Shown one piece after another: positions 11,655 to 21,828 of a stretch of DNA of 64,000 nt. Source of the stretch: Pseudovirgaria hyperparasitica (lineage: Eukaryota > Ascomycota > Dothideomycetes > Acrospermales > Acrospermaceae). The stretch is taken from contig NW_022985561.1 in NCBI RefSeq assembly GCF_010093815.1, positions 314,045-378,044 on the forward strand, written 5' to 3'. The translations under genes were made by a program, and so were the position numbers. The first letter of the stretch is position 1, and each line of letters begins with the position of its first letter. The notes below the pieces were generated by a model, which searched no databases, had not been told where the DNA came from, and was given only the letters and a program-made list of their open reading frames with translations.

Positions 11655-13134
11655 ATGAAATCGATGCGCCAGAACATCGTCTTCTTCCACCCCGACCTTG
11701 GCATCGGAGGGGCTGAGCGTCTGATAGTCGACGCTGCTGTGGGCCTGCAAAATCTAGGACACAAAGTCACTATATTCACCTCGCATTGCGATCGTTCGCA
11801 TTGTTTCGAAGAGGCGCGAGACGGTAAGAGATAGCCCGCGGCATTCTAGCATACCCACTCATGCTCCGAGAAGGTAGCTGAGACCATTTGTGATCAAAGG
11901 TACTCTCGACGTTCGAGTACGGGGGAATTCCATTGTCCCACAGACTATTCTCGGCCGCTTCTGGATCCTATGCGCAATCCTCAGGCAACTTCACCTGATC
12001 CTGCAAATTTCGCTACTATCCTCTGAGTTGAACGACCTCAAACCCGATTCCTTCTTCATCGACCAATTGAGTGCGGGTGTGCCCCTCCTACGTCTCGTTC
12101 AGCGGCATGTTCGAGTGATCTTCTACTGTCATTTTCCAGATAAGCTGTTGGCACAAAGAGGGGGAACGTTAAAAGCGTTGTACAGGCTGCCGTTTGACTG
12201 GCTAGAAAGCTGGAGCACAGGATGCAGCGACACCATAGTGGTCAATAGCAACTTTACGAAGAGTGTTTTTGCACAGGTCTTCCCCAGACTCAAGCAGCGA
12301 CAACCCGGAGTGGTGTACCCTTGCGTGGACACCGAGCAGAATGATGTACATCACGGGGAAACCCCAATCGATCACGGTGATCAGCTATGGGGTGGCATAA
12401 AGACATTGTTGAGCATCAATAGGTTCGAGGCGAAAAAAGATGTCGGTCTTGCGATTCGTGCTTTCGCAGGTCTCGATCAGACTGAGAGGCTCAACTCTAG
12501 ACTAATCATAGCTGGAGGTTATGACCCGCGTAATGCCGAGAACAAGACAACACATGCATCCCTGGACAAGCTGGCGACCTCTCTCAATTTGAAGACTTCG
12601 ACGGCCAAGACAGTCATAAGCGCATTATCAATTCCCGCAGAGATCGATGTGCTCTTTCTCCATTCCGTTCCGAGTGCCTTCAAGACGGCACTCCTCAAGC
12701 ATGCACGTCTACTTGTCTACACCCCTCGAAATGAGCACTTCGGCATCGTTCCACTGGAGGCTATGTTGGCAGAGACTCCCGTACTTGCCGCAAATGAAGG
12801 AGGACCGACCGAGACTGTTATCGATGGTGTGACAGGGTGGCTTCGAGACGTGAGGCGTGCAGATGACTGGACTTCAGTAATGCGCACCGCTCTGAGCGAC
12901 GACAAAAGTGATATTGCCAAATTAAATGGCATGGGAAAGATGGGTAAGGCCCGAGTGGAGGCCGAGTTCTCAAAGTCAAAGATGGCCGAACGTCTGGAAA
13001 CTGAGATACGGCAAATGTCCAGTACCAAAGTCCGTCCGCCCGTGGCGCGGGTGCTGCCAGAGAACTTCGCAGAACTCGCAATAGTAATACTGGGACTGGT
13101 TGTAGGCGTGTTCCTTGTGCAGTATAGCAGATAG
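11655..13134 (+). CDS. ALG2: Alg2 alpha-1,3/1,6-mannosyltransferase (dolichol-linked glycan synthesis)
   Basis: Adds the second and third mannoses to the GlcNAc2-PP-dolichol precursor on the cytosolic face of the ER, using GDP-mannose. Two exons are inferred (11655-11823 and 11900-13134; 76-nt intron), giving about 467 aa; yeast Alg2 is about 500 aa. Near the N-terminus the motif [13 protein letters not shown] matches the GT4 loop. The C-terminal donor-binding half has [12 protein letters not shown], carrying the E-x7-E pattern, followed by [10 protein letters not shown] hydrophobic C-terminal segment ([16 protein letters not shown]) would anchor it to the ER. The ATG at 11655 precedes the conserved start of the fold ([10 protein letters not shown]); an in-frame ATG lies three codons downstream. 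It is an essential housekeeping gene in yeast. Confidence 0.95.
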
Positions 13135-13773
13135 CTGGACTAGAGCTTGCATTCCAGCTACTAGCTCCTTTGGAGAGCATTCGGATGAGTAATGCGGCAG
13201 GGATCTTGGCCGAGTATGTAGAGATCGCATTCACATCTATGTACGATTGACAACCACTGACCACTACAGGGTCATTCATGAGACCTCAGCAATCCCATTT
13301 TACAACCTATGAAAGGGGTCTAAATATCTCTCAATTGCATAACTTGAACACATTCCGTTCTTGAGCAACATGGGCGTATCGTCTCAACAATAGACGTGCC
13401 GGCACAAGGGATACAATTGCATAGGGACGAAGTTGTCAGGCTTATTGTGAATTGACGACGTATTGAAAATTGGCCCAGAGGCATGACGCAGTCCTATTGT
13501 GTTCCTTTCATGCACGCAGTGGTGAATGATCCGCCTGTGCGCGCAACTCATTGACGACTCTTTGTCCAACACAAACAATGTCAATCGACACATAATAGCT
13601 TCACTTCACTTTCACAGCTGTTTCAAAATTCTACGCATGACAAATCATATGCTACCCTCCAGGGCCAGTAGCCTTGTTTTATTTGCCTTGCGCTCTTCTT
13701 CTTTCCTCCACGTGCATGTTCCCTCCAGCCTTTGGCAGATATTTCACACATTGTCGTACTTCCACATGCAACT
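13135..13773. other. Intergenic region
   Basis: About 640 bp between ALG2 and the next plus-strand gene. It should hold the ALG2 3' UTR and the downstream promoter. CT-rich sequence lies near 13690-13730, just before the next start. No gene or repeat is recognised. Confidence 0.6.
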
Positions 13774-15993
13774 ATGTCGACCATGGAGGAAGAGTCGCTG
13801 GCTGTTGCCCAGCTCAGAGTGTTCCGCGAATCACTGATCGAGAAGAACGAGTATTACCATGCCTTGTTGTCGCGAGAAATGGAATACGAAGTTGTCGTCC
13901 AGGACATCTCAAAACTGGGCGATCAGAGCAGAACATATGAGTCTCGGAGGCAACTGACCATATACTCACATCAGACACGAAACGCATTCGTCGACAAGAG
14001 AGACACCGAAAAGCGAATTGCAAGGCTGGAACTTGCGGTCGCCGAGGAAATCGCTGATGCAAATCGTTCCTGGTGGAAGAGGAACACGAACAAGGGGAAG
14101 ATCACCGCGGCAGCAATGCCAGCGACGGATCAGGGAGCACAGCTCACAAACCACGATGAGTCAAGTATAGTGGCAGCGGAGCTTGCACAAGAGAAGAGTG
14201 CATTCCGGTCGAAAGCAGCGTCGCCAAAGACTACAGCTGATCAGGAGTCCTCGCTGCCAACACAAACGCCACATCAACATCATTCACGACAGACCCCCAT
14301 ATATCCTCCCACGAAGGTGACTTCTGCCTTTGAACTTCAGGGTCACTCAATCACAACCACCTGGGCCCATGAGGATGACAGCGACTGGGGGAGAGATATT
14401 GAGACAAGTGTCTATGAAGCCGTCGTTCGCAACCCAGTCACTGCACATTCACCTCCCTCTACCAAACTCTCACCCCTCATAGCACCGACCATCGATCTTC
14501 CGCGCCCGAATGTCCCGCCTCTCGGAAACCACTTCGGGTCGAAGACATACGCCGACCTTCCAGATGTCCTCCTTCCCCCTGATATTACCCATACTACCGC
14601 TCCATCTGGAGAAACTCACAACTACTTTATCAAAGCTCCGATTGCCCTACTTGTCCTTTGGATTATGTTGAAATTGATGAGCATACTCTACAATGGCTTG
14701 TCCGACAACTACAACGAAGACATATCAGACGAAGCGCCGCCACCAGTACCACCTAGGTATATACAGCCGGAGTTTCCAGAGGGCCCCCAATACCCTTTAT
14801 CATGGGCGGCTGCATACGCCGACAGACAAATGTTGATGCGGATGGGAGATCCAGAACCCGGAGCACCCGTCAGCTCGCGACTACTAACCGGCCATATCCG
14901 AGGCAGCCAAGTCCATTTCAATGCGCAGACCTTGTTGAACAAGTACCGCCAAACGCATCGGAGGACTGCTACGTCGGACTGGAAGAAATACAACTGGTCC
15001 CACGAGAGGGAGGGCTACCTGGCAGCCCAGAAAGCCAAGAAGGAATTGGCTGAGCAGGAGAAGACTGCTAAAAGCAGTCCCAGCAGGGAGATGCCTCGTC
15101 CGCCCGTCTTGGAGAAGACAATCTCTGGATTGCCACCTGGCGAGGAAGCAGTCCGCCCGCAAAGCAGCATTCGTGGGGTGGCGCCCCTGAAGCCGATACA
15201 GAAGACTGCCCCCAGCATCGCCCCCTTGCAGGCGTCTTCAAAGACCACACTTGGGAGTCAAGCCCCTGAGGATGTACCATATCTTCAACTCCCAGTGGCC
15301 GAAAACCCAGTTCTGGCAAAACTGTGGAACAAGGTTCCCGAGGACGTCCGCAAGTATGTGAGATCTGACATCACAACGTTGCGTCTTCGGCCACGCGACA
15401 CGCCAAGTACGGATGATCTTGGCAACAGACGGACGTGTGGTGCCTGGGCGCTTGCGGGCTCGTTGGTCGCCGCTCTGGACCCTCACATACTAGATGTGCC
15501 GGCCATGAAGGAGCGCAGGAAGGTGTACTACAAAAAACTCCTTCCTCACATGGAGTTGACGGACGATGACAAAAACGACGTTATCAGAATCTGTGGCGCC
15601 ACCGACTGGATGTCGGTGGACAGGGGAACTCGAGAGGACTTGTCGTCGGCTGATGATCGAAGGAGCCGAGAGAAGCCGGGGCCCAAGGGCACAAAGGATT
15701 ACACCATAACGCAGCTCGAGAAGGGGCTGAAGAAGTTTTGCCGCGCAGAAGGGTATCCGGACTTCCGCTTCTTGTATGCGCAGGTGCTGGCTGAAGAAGC
15801 CTCGGGGCTTCCGGTGACATCGGAGCAGGGCGCGCTGAGCACATATCGGTTCTCGGAGCCAGGCGTCACGGAAGACCCCAGGGCGCCAGTCCTGTGGGTG
15901 CGGGTTGTGGAGATGGTGAAGGGGGATGGAAGGCACTACGAGGCGATGGTGGAGTTGTTGCGCGGTGAAAAGGAGTCGGGATTTGGTCGATAG
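13774..15993 (+). CDS. Uncharacterised protein with central membrane segment and C-terminal Cys/His module
   Basis: Single-exon ORF of about 739 aa, starting at the ATG of MSTMEEES. Residues 1-100 are charged and predicted helical, possibly coiled coil (Glu, Arg and Lys-rich). A Pro/Ser/Thr-rich disordered stretch follows. A likely single transmembrane helix lies at about 290-307 (IALLVLWIMLKLMSILY). Next comes another disordered Pro/Lys-rich stretch, then an ordered C-terminal domain from about 510 to the end. That domain contains RRTCGAWALAGSL (Cys555) and GDGRHYEAMVELL (His721). Their shape resembles the nucleophile and histidine motifs of papain-fold or OTU-like cysteine peptidases, but this is my inference and no family is firmly recognised. 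I expect a membrane-associated protein. Neighbours give no functional clue. Confidence 0.75.
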   Translation: MSTMEEESLAVAQLRVFRESLIEKNEYYHALLSREMEYEVVVQDISKLGDQSRTYESRRQLTIYSHQTRNAFVDKRDTEKRIARLELAVAEEIADANRSWWKRNTNKGKITAAAMPATDQGAQLTNHDESSIVAAELAQEKSAFRSKAASPKTTADQESSLPTQTPHQHHSRQTPIYPPTKVTSAFELQGHSITTTWAHEDDSDWGRDIETSVYEAVVRNPVTAHSPPSTKLSPLIAPTIDLPRPNVPPLGNHFGSKTYADLPDVLLPPDITHTTAPSGETHNYFIKAPIALLVLWIMLKLMSILYNGLSDNYNEDISDEAPPPVPPRYIQPEFPEGPQYPLSWAAAYADRQMLMRMGDPEPGAPVSSRLLTGHIRGSQVHFNAQTLLNKYRQTHRRTATSDWKKYNWSHEREGYLAAQKAKKELAEQEKTAKSSPSREMPRPPVLEKTISGLPPGEEAVRPQSSIRGVAPLKPIQKTAPSIAPLQASSKTTLGSQAPEDVPYLQLPVAENPVLAKLWNKVPEDVRKYVRSDITTLRLRPRDTPSTDDLGNRRTCGAWALAGSLVAALDPHILDVPAMKERRKVYYKKLLPHMELTDDDKNDVIRICGATDWMSVDRGTREDLSSADDRRSREKPGPKGTKDYTITQLEKGLKKFCRAEGYPDFRFLYAQVLAEEASGLPVTSEQGALSTYRFSEPGVTEDPRAPVLWVRVVEMVKGDGRHYEAMVELLRGEKESGFGR

Positions 15994-16493
15994 GACCCTA
16001 CATATCATAGTGTAGGTTACGGGCGTCTGCACATAATACTACCGCGATTTGGACTTGTTACTATTGGCTCACCTATCAGTCGTGGATTCGCACTCATCCG
16101 GGATAGCCTAAAGCAGTTTTGCTGTATTTCTTCCTTCGGATGTGACTTGCAATCGGCATTAGTCGCGACTCCGGGGGGTCTCGAATCACACATATCAGGT
16201 TGAGATTGAACACATACTGACTTTTCGTCCGCTCAGAATAGTAGATTTCACGTTGATCTAGGTGCATAATGCATCTTCGAGCGCGGACCCAACGACAAAG
16301 ACTCTCTACTAGGTGCTATTGGTATCACCATGTGACACTGCATCGCGTGACAAAGTCCATGAACACCCCCTTTCAACCTTCCAAACCAAACAACACTCCA
16401 CATCACTCACACCTTGGATGCGAAGCATTTACACTGTACCATCACATACAAAACCTCACCAAATTCCATCCATCCCTTCCACCTCCATCCCCA
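15994..16493. other. Intergenic region
   Basis: 500 bp between two plus-strand genes. The second half is an open frame continuous with the next ORF (from 16269), but its composition is that of an untranslated leader. No specific element is recognised. Confidence 0.5.
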
Positions 16494-18272
16494 ATGCCTC
16501 CCACCGTCATCTCGACCACTATGTGCCTCCGAATCTCGACCCTCCACCGCACAGGTATCGAGACATTCGAGTACGATCTCTGCCTTGTAGGACGTATGAA
16601 GGCTCTCAAGATCGTCGCGAATCAGCGCCGTCTGAAAGACGACGATCATGAGCGTGTCTGGAGCGATTGTACGCGGTCTTATGAGAGAAGGGTTACTTAC
16701 AAGGGGTTCAGTAAGCGATATGTCTTGGGAGAAGGGAGTGGAAATGCCGGGGGAGGACAGGGGAACAGTGACGAGCGACATAGATGGCGGCGTCTTACGG
16801 AAAGAAGATATGAGGAAGAGCATGGGGATGGGCTTGATGTGTCCCTGGACAACGTCCTCCGAGATCCGTCGAGCCTTGATGCTCAGGATGGGTCAGATGA
16901 AGAAGCTTCTTTTGTCTCTACACAGGACGGTCTACCGAGTATCAAGGCGACGGGGCAGATGAAAACACAAGTTGGACGACGGTCGCAACATAATTCGACA
17001 TCTTCTTCGCATGGCCTCACTCACAGTCCAGATTTCGACAACAAGGAAAATATCCCTCCCGAGGGCTACTACGCCCCTGTGTGGCCGTTTGACGAACCAG
17101 CATTACGGTCTCAGAGGCCTCATGATTCCGAAAGACACACTGCCCCTGTTCAGAGTCACCATCCACATCTACCACAACGACACACGGGACATGTGCCTCC
17201 CACACAGGCCACATATCCGACCGGAAATGCTCCTGGAGCGCGAAGCAACATTCCGGAGCAAGCATACGCCCAGCCAAAGCCTTCATGTGGCACCAACTAC
17301 GCCGGCGGAAGAAACAAAACTGCTCCCAGTCAACGCTACAAAAGAACAGTATACACCATAACCACGCCCCCACAAAGCCATCCCCAACATGCTGGCCGTC
17401 AACCCGGAGGACCCCAAAACACCGCCTCTGGTCCGAACCATGCACCGCAGAATCACACCGGACACAACCAACCATACACCAATATGCCCACAGATATGCC
17501 ATACTGGCCTCCTCCACCATCATACAATACCAGCCGCAATGTCCCTGATATGAGCTCTCACAAGTCCCGCCCTGTCCATCCTCAGCACGTCTCACTCCCA
17601 CACACTCCCACACACCACGACGCTAGCTCATTAACATCAACAACCTCATCAACCTCATCATCAACAACCAAGCCCCCTCACACCCCAATCCAAACCTCCA
17701 ATCCAATCCACATCTACATAACCCGCCGCGCCCGGGCCCCAGATCATCCACATCCACATCCACATACACCCCAACCCCAGCATCCACCAAACCCCCTCTG
17801 CTCCCCTTTTAACCCCTCCCCAGCCTCCGACGAAACAGGCATCTCAAGACTCTCAAGTGTCTCAAGCATCTCGAGCCCCTGCCCAGTTTCGAGGGCGCCA
17901 CAAACGAGGGTGCCACAAGCGAGGGGGACTGGGGGAGGGATGGGAGAGCGTCTGGAACAGCATGGGCAAGACGGAATGCCTAAATCAGCAGGTCGAGGCG
18001 GGTATAACAGTCCTGTTGACACTCTTTCTACGCCGTCTACGTCTCATTCTCCCACTACCCCTTCTGTTACATCCCCCAAAGCAGAACATACCGAAGATAC
18101 GCCCTCACCGACGCCAACAACGGCAACTACAGGCAGTAGCACGCATGATGCGCAACAAGGCGAATGTGGAGGGAAGGGGTATGCGTACGGCACGGGCGGG
18201 GTGCGCGGGGGGGATTGGGGAGATATTGGGAGTTGGGATGGAGATGAAGTTGGGGATGAGGGGTGCGAATAG
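16494..18272 (+). CDS. Low-complexity hypothetical protein (Pro/Thr/Ser/His/Gly-rich)
   Basis: ORF of about 592 aa from the ATG at 16494; the frame stays open upstream to 16269, so the start is uncertain. The first about 60 residues look ordered (MCLRIS, then EYDLCLVGRMKALKIV) and contain several Cys and charged residues. The remainder is disordered: NKENIPPEGYYAPVW, Pro/His/Gln-rich tracts, Ser/Thr runs and a Gly/Asp-rich C-terminus. No domain is recognised. Long overlapping frames on both strands reflect the biased composition. It could be a real fast-evolving protein or a partly mispredicted gene with unseen introns; a GTAAGC sits near 16710. Confidence 0.5.
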   Translation: MPPTVISTTMCLRISTLHRTGIETFEYDLCLVGRMKALKIVANQRRLKDDDHERVWSDCTRSYERRVTYKGFSKRYVLGEGSGNAGGGQGNSDERHRWRRLTERRYEEEHGDGLDVSLDNVLRDPSSLDAQDGSDEEASFVSTQDGLPSIKATGQMKTQVGRRSQHNSTSSSHGLTHSPDFDNKENIPPEGYYAPVWPFDEPALRSQRPHDSERHTAPVQSHHPHLPQRHTGHVPPTQATYPTGNAPGARSNIPEQAYAQPKPSCGTNYAGGRNKTAPSQRYKRTVYTITTPPQSHPQHAGRQPGGPQNTASGPNHAPQNHTGHNQPYTNMPTDMPYWPPPPSYNTSRNVPDMSSHKSRPVHPQHVSLPHTPTHHDASSLTSTTSSTSSSTTKPPHTPIQTSNPIHIYITRRARAPDHPHPHPHTPQPQHPPNPLCSPFNPSPASDETGISRLSSVSSISSPCPVSRAPQTRVPQARGTGGGMGERLEQHGQDGMPKSAGRGGYNSPVDTLSTPSTSHSPTTPSVTSPKAEHTEDTPSPTPTTATTGSSTHDAQQGECGGKGYAYGTGGVRGGDWGDIGSWDGDEVGDEGCE

Positions 18273-18460
18273 GAGCTTGTACGTGTGTGTAGTATACTCA
18301 ATCAACCTGTAAGGCTATCAAAAAGAAGACGAATCGCGAGAAACAAGGAGGAGGGAGTGGCAAGAACAGTGTATGGACGGCTGTATGGCTGGATTTAGGG
18401 GGGGTGGGGGAGTGTACGTACTCGCAATGCTCGAATTACAAAATCCATACATCGTAAGAA

Positions 18461-18572
18461 CCCAAAATCAAAGATCACAAACCCAAGATCTAAACCTCAG
18501 ATCTAAAACCTAAGATCTAGAACCTAAGATCTAAAACCTAAGATCTAGAACCTAAGATCCAAAACCCAAGAT
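18461..18572 (+). repeat. 14-bp tandem array (AACCTAAGATCTAR)
   Basis: About eight degenerate copies of a 14-bp unit. The central copies alternate between CTAAAACCTAAGAT and CTAGAACCTAAGAT, giving a 28-bp higher-order period. Each good copy contains the palindrome AGATCT. Edge copies are more diverged, as expected for an ageing minisatellite. Confidence 0.85.
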
Positions 18573-18699
18573 TCAACATCATATCCCTCTTTAACAACAC
18601 CCAAAGAACCAAAACTAGTATATACACACACAACACACAACGAAAAAACAAGATTTCGTTCCTTCTTCTTCTTCCTCTCCCCCCTTCGTATATAGTAAT

Positions 18700-18780
18700 A
18701 CATGTCAACAGTACATGTCAACAGTACATGTCAACAGTACATGTCAACAGTACATGTCAACAGTACATGTCAACAGTACA
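18700..18780 (+). repeat. 13-bp tandem array (ACATGTCAACAGT)
   Basis: Six perfect and near-perfect copies of a 13-bp unit over 81 bp, each containing the palindrome ACATGT. It lies about 130 bp downstream of the 14-bp array but shares no sequence with it. High identity suggests recent expansion. Confidence 0.9.
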
Positions 18781-19478
18781 CAGCAGCCGAGCAGAGTAGC
18801 AAGACAAGACTAAGAACCCATCCATACACGAACAGAGAAGGACGTATGGGATAGATAATAGCGCGAAGAATCTCTACTTCTCGAGATTGAATATCACGTA
18901 TGTATGTATCTACCGCGAACACGGCGGACACGACGATACACGGACACGACGAGGCACAAAGAAACAGCTCAACGCAACGCAACACAGCATCACCATGAAC
19001 AAGGCAACGAACAAGACCAACAACCAACAAAGGCCCAGACGACCCACCCCAAATTCACAAGAGTCCTTAGAAACCCATGCACTACAACAACAATCCATAC
19101 TGACCACACGAACACGACACAGACAACACACAACCGATCAAAGAGAAATCAAGGTGCATAGACGCAGTACCTCATACCATACCATACCATACCAAACCAT
19201 GCACTAACTCTACCCAGCCAGCCAGCCATCCAGTAGTCACTGACAGCCGTTTAAAACCAAAAAAAAATAGGGAAGATATATACACCGTTTCGTGTTTTTT
19301 TTCTTTCTTTCTCGCTCCTCAATCTCAGGTTTCCACATCGGTGGTGCGCACTTGGCGTCTCAATCCCTCACCCTTCCTCCTCTGCACTCTACTTCCCCTT
19401 CACTCCCTTCTACAGCAAAACCTCTAATTCTCATGACCTCCACGTCCTCACACCCCAGTCACTCTCCATCCATCAAAC

Positions 19479-20039
19479 CTACGCCTTCCTCTCCGGATCC
19501 TCCAAAATCCCCTCCGCCTCAAGCCGTCTCCGCGCCTCCTCCAACGCCCAAGTCTGAATACTATCCCAAAAATCAGCACACATCACTTTTTAATCCCCCG
19601 TTTTTCATCTCACCCCTCCCCTCCCCCTCCCTCTCCCAGCCCCTAAAAAAACAAAGAAAAAAACTCAAAAAAAGGAAACTCACCTAGTATCAGGCTTAAA
19701 CGCAAACGCCACCCCCGCAACCAAAAAGCTGCCAAAAAACCCATAAAACCAAACATTCTCCCACCCTTCCTTCTCGTACTTCTGCCCCGGCGGGACGCCA
19801 AAGAGCCAGCCGCTGGGCGGGTCGTAGTGGCTTTCGTGGCCACCCGGGAGCTTCTTGGTTGTGCTGAATGGGGCGGCGGCGGTGATGGATGTCAGGCGTG
19901 TGAGGTGTGTGTGGGTGGGCTTGAAGGGGCGGGAGAGGGCTGTTAGGCGGGGGGTTGTGGTGCTTGTCGTGGTGCTGGTTGTGGTGGTGGTGGTGGTGGT
20001 GGTGCGCAGGGCGCTGCGGGAGAGGGTTTGGAGGGACAT
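19479..20039 (-). CDS. Mitochondrial complex I subunit, ESSS/NDUFB11 type
   Basis: Accessory subunit of NADH:ubiquinone oxidoreductase in the inner membrane. Two exons are inferred (20039-19684 and 19560-19479; 123-nt intron), giving about 145 aa. The N-terminus is an Arg/Thr-rich mitochondrial presequence with a run of Thr (residues about 13-29) from a GGT/GTG repeat on the plus strand. The conserved core has GGHESHYDPPSGWLFG, PPGQKYEKEGWENVWFYG and one transmembrane helix ending in KPDT. The second exon continues with SIQTWALEEARRRLEAEG, which matches the usual tail of this family and supports the splice. Length and layout are normal. The poly-Thr run in the presequence may vary between strains. 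Confidence 0.9.
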
Positions 20040-20741
20040 TTTTGGTGATGGTCTTGATGGTGGTGGTCTCGTGGTCGTGTTAGGGTTGAGCGAGAGGTGG
20101 ACTCTCGGGCTGTTGGGGTGGTGAGGTCGAGGAGGTGGTGGTGAGGGCGAGAATGTCGTCGTGATGTGAGGTCGGGAGTTTGCCCGAAGTTGAGATTGGG
20201 GTTAGTCAGCGGGCGGGCTAGCGCGGCCGCGGGACCTGAGGTAGTACAGTAAGGTACCTATGCAGGTGGATGTCAGTGCCAAGTCCGTCAGGGCAGCCAA
20301 AGACATGACGAAATCACTCAACACATTACAGCCGTCACAGTCACAGTCGGAGGCAGATAATTGGAAATCCCTCGAAAGCGTCTTGTTCATGTGAGTGCGG
20401 ACCCCGCTTGGTCTCGCAACGTAAATATACTAACGCCGTTCCAGCTCATCACGGATTCATCTACCCCTGCTCCTTACTGACGAGCGCGTCCCTTGAAATA
20501 TACATCTCATCCCCACGGCATAACATACTGATTGATATTCAGCAACCCATATTTTCATGACCCAATAATATTGACACAATGCCCTCTACCGAGGTAGGTG
20601 CCGGAGAAAACGCCAGAGGTCCGGAGACAAAGGAAGAAACCTCGAATGCAGAAAAGTGGTGCAAGCACATTACACAACGCTCACCCGAATGCTCGCAGCT
20701 GAAGCAAAATGCATGAGACAAAGGGGGTTATTCTGACATAT
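20040..20741. other. Intergenic region
   Basis: About 700 bp between the start of the complex I subunit gene and the end of the Cys-rich membrane protein gene, both on the minus strand. GT-rich sequence near 20040-20150 is likely promoter or 5' UTR of the complex I gene. No other element is recognised. Confidence 0.5.
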
Positions 20742-21828
20742 TCAGCGCCGTGTATGTCTCGTGTCTCGCGTGTGTCGGTCGGAAGAGCTTGCGCTGCCTG
20801 CGATTCTGGTCAGTAGGAGAAGAGCAAGGATGGGATCAAGTCTACTTACTTTCGCTTGTCGTGTAATCGCTGTAGGTGTACTCCGAAGTGTAGTCACTCT
20901 TGTCGTCGTATTTCCGGTCATGCTTCCTCTTCAGCCCAAGGGCGAGTGCTAATCCACCAAGAATAGCAGCGGCACCGCCAACACCACCCAACTTAGATTT
21001 GGTCTCCTTTGTTGGCCTCGTGGGACCTTGACCGTGCCATCTTCGGCCACCAGCTGCACCGCCGGCATGCGAGTGGTGACTCTCGATATTTGTCTCCTCA
21101 CGGACGTGCCTCTTGCCGCCGATGCCAAAGATGGCGAGAACAGAATCGAAGATGGCTCGAGCGCAGCAGAAGAGGCAGATGAGCAGCAGCAGAATGGTGC
21201 CAGCCAGCACGCCAATGACGATACCAGCAATAGCACCACCGCTGAGACCACCACCTCCACTGCCGCTCACGCTCACGTTTGTGCCAGTCGGGACGGTGCT
21301 CTCAAACGGAACGGTGATGGTGGGCGAAACGGTAGCTGTAATCACAGTGAGACCGGAGCTTGTAGGTCGGAGAGGAGGAAACGGACTCTGAGTTATGGCG
21401 CCACCGTCGTTGTTCATACACTGGCCTGTACTGGGATCATTACAGTACTGACCCTGACCACAGCAGCTGTTGCCACACTTTGCGTATGTGCAACCTGACG
21501 TCGGCGAGGGTTGGGATGCAGCACCAACGTAGGAGCTGTAGACTTGAGTCTTGGTGACCAGATCAGTCTCGACATATGTTGATGTCCAGTACTGCCAGTA
21601 GCCATTATCAGCCTGTGTGACTTGAGCACCGCTTGCGCAGGTTGCTTGGTTGTTGACGACCTGACACTGCTGGCTCTCGGCGCAGCAGAGCCATCCTTCC
21701 CAGCCGCACGGGTTGGCACATCCTGCTCTCTCGACGAGCACGACGCTCCTGTGCACGAGTGCGTAGACTGGGTTTGCTGCGACAAGACGTGAAGCAGTCA
21801 GAAGAAGGGCGGCGGTGGGGAGGAGCAT
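20742..21828 (-). CDS. Cys-rich single-pass cell-surface protein
   Basis: Predicted type I membrane protein of about 344 aa from two inferred exons (21828-20850 and 20797-20742; 52-nt intron). A signal peptide (MLLPTAALLLTASRLVAA) is followed by two small Cys-rich modules: CANPCGWEGWLCCAESQQC and, near residue 110, CTYAKCGNSCCGQGQYC. A Thr/Ser/Pro-rich stalk suitable for O-glycosylation comes next. A Gly-rich lead-in and transmembrane helix lie at about 200-225 (IAGIVIGVLAGTILLLLIC). The cytoplasmic tail is Gly-rich, then acidic with Tyr/Ser/Thr (DYTSEYTYSDYTTSES). The short last exon adds a basic tail (SSDRHTRDTRHTRR). The topology recalls fungal wall-stress or surface proteins, but there is no WSC domain, so function is unknown. 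Confidence 0.85.

Larger units (their letters stand above)
18273..19478. other. Repeat-rich intergenic region
   Basis: About 1.2 kb containing two different tandem arrays (18461-18572 and 18700-18780), a CCATA repeat near 19175-19195 and A-rich or C-rich runs. The right part is the 3' flank of the minus-strand complex I subunit gene. No gene is supported. Confidence 0.6.
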
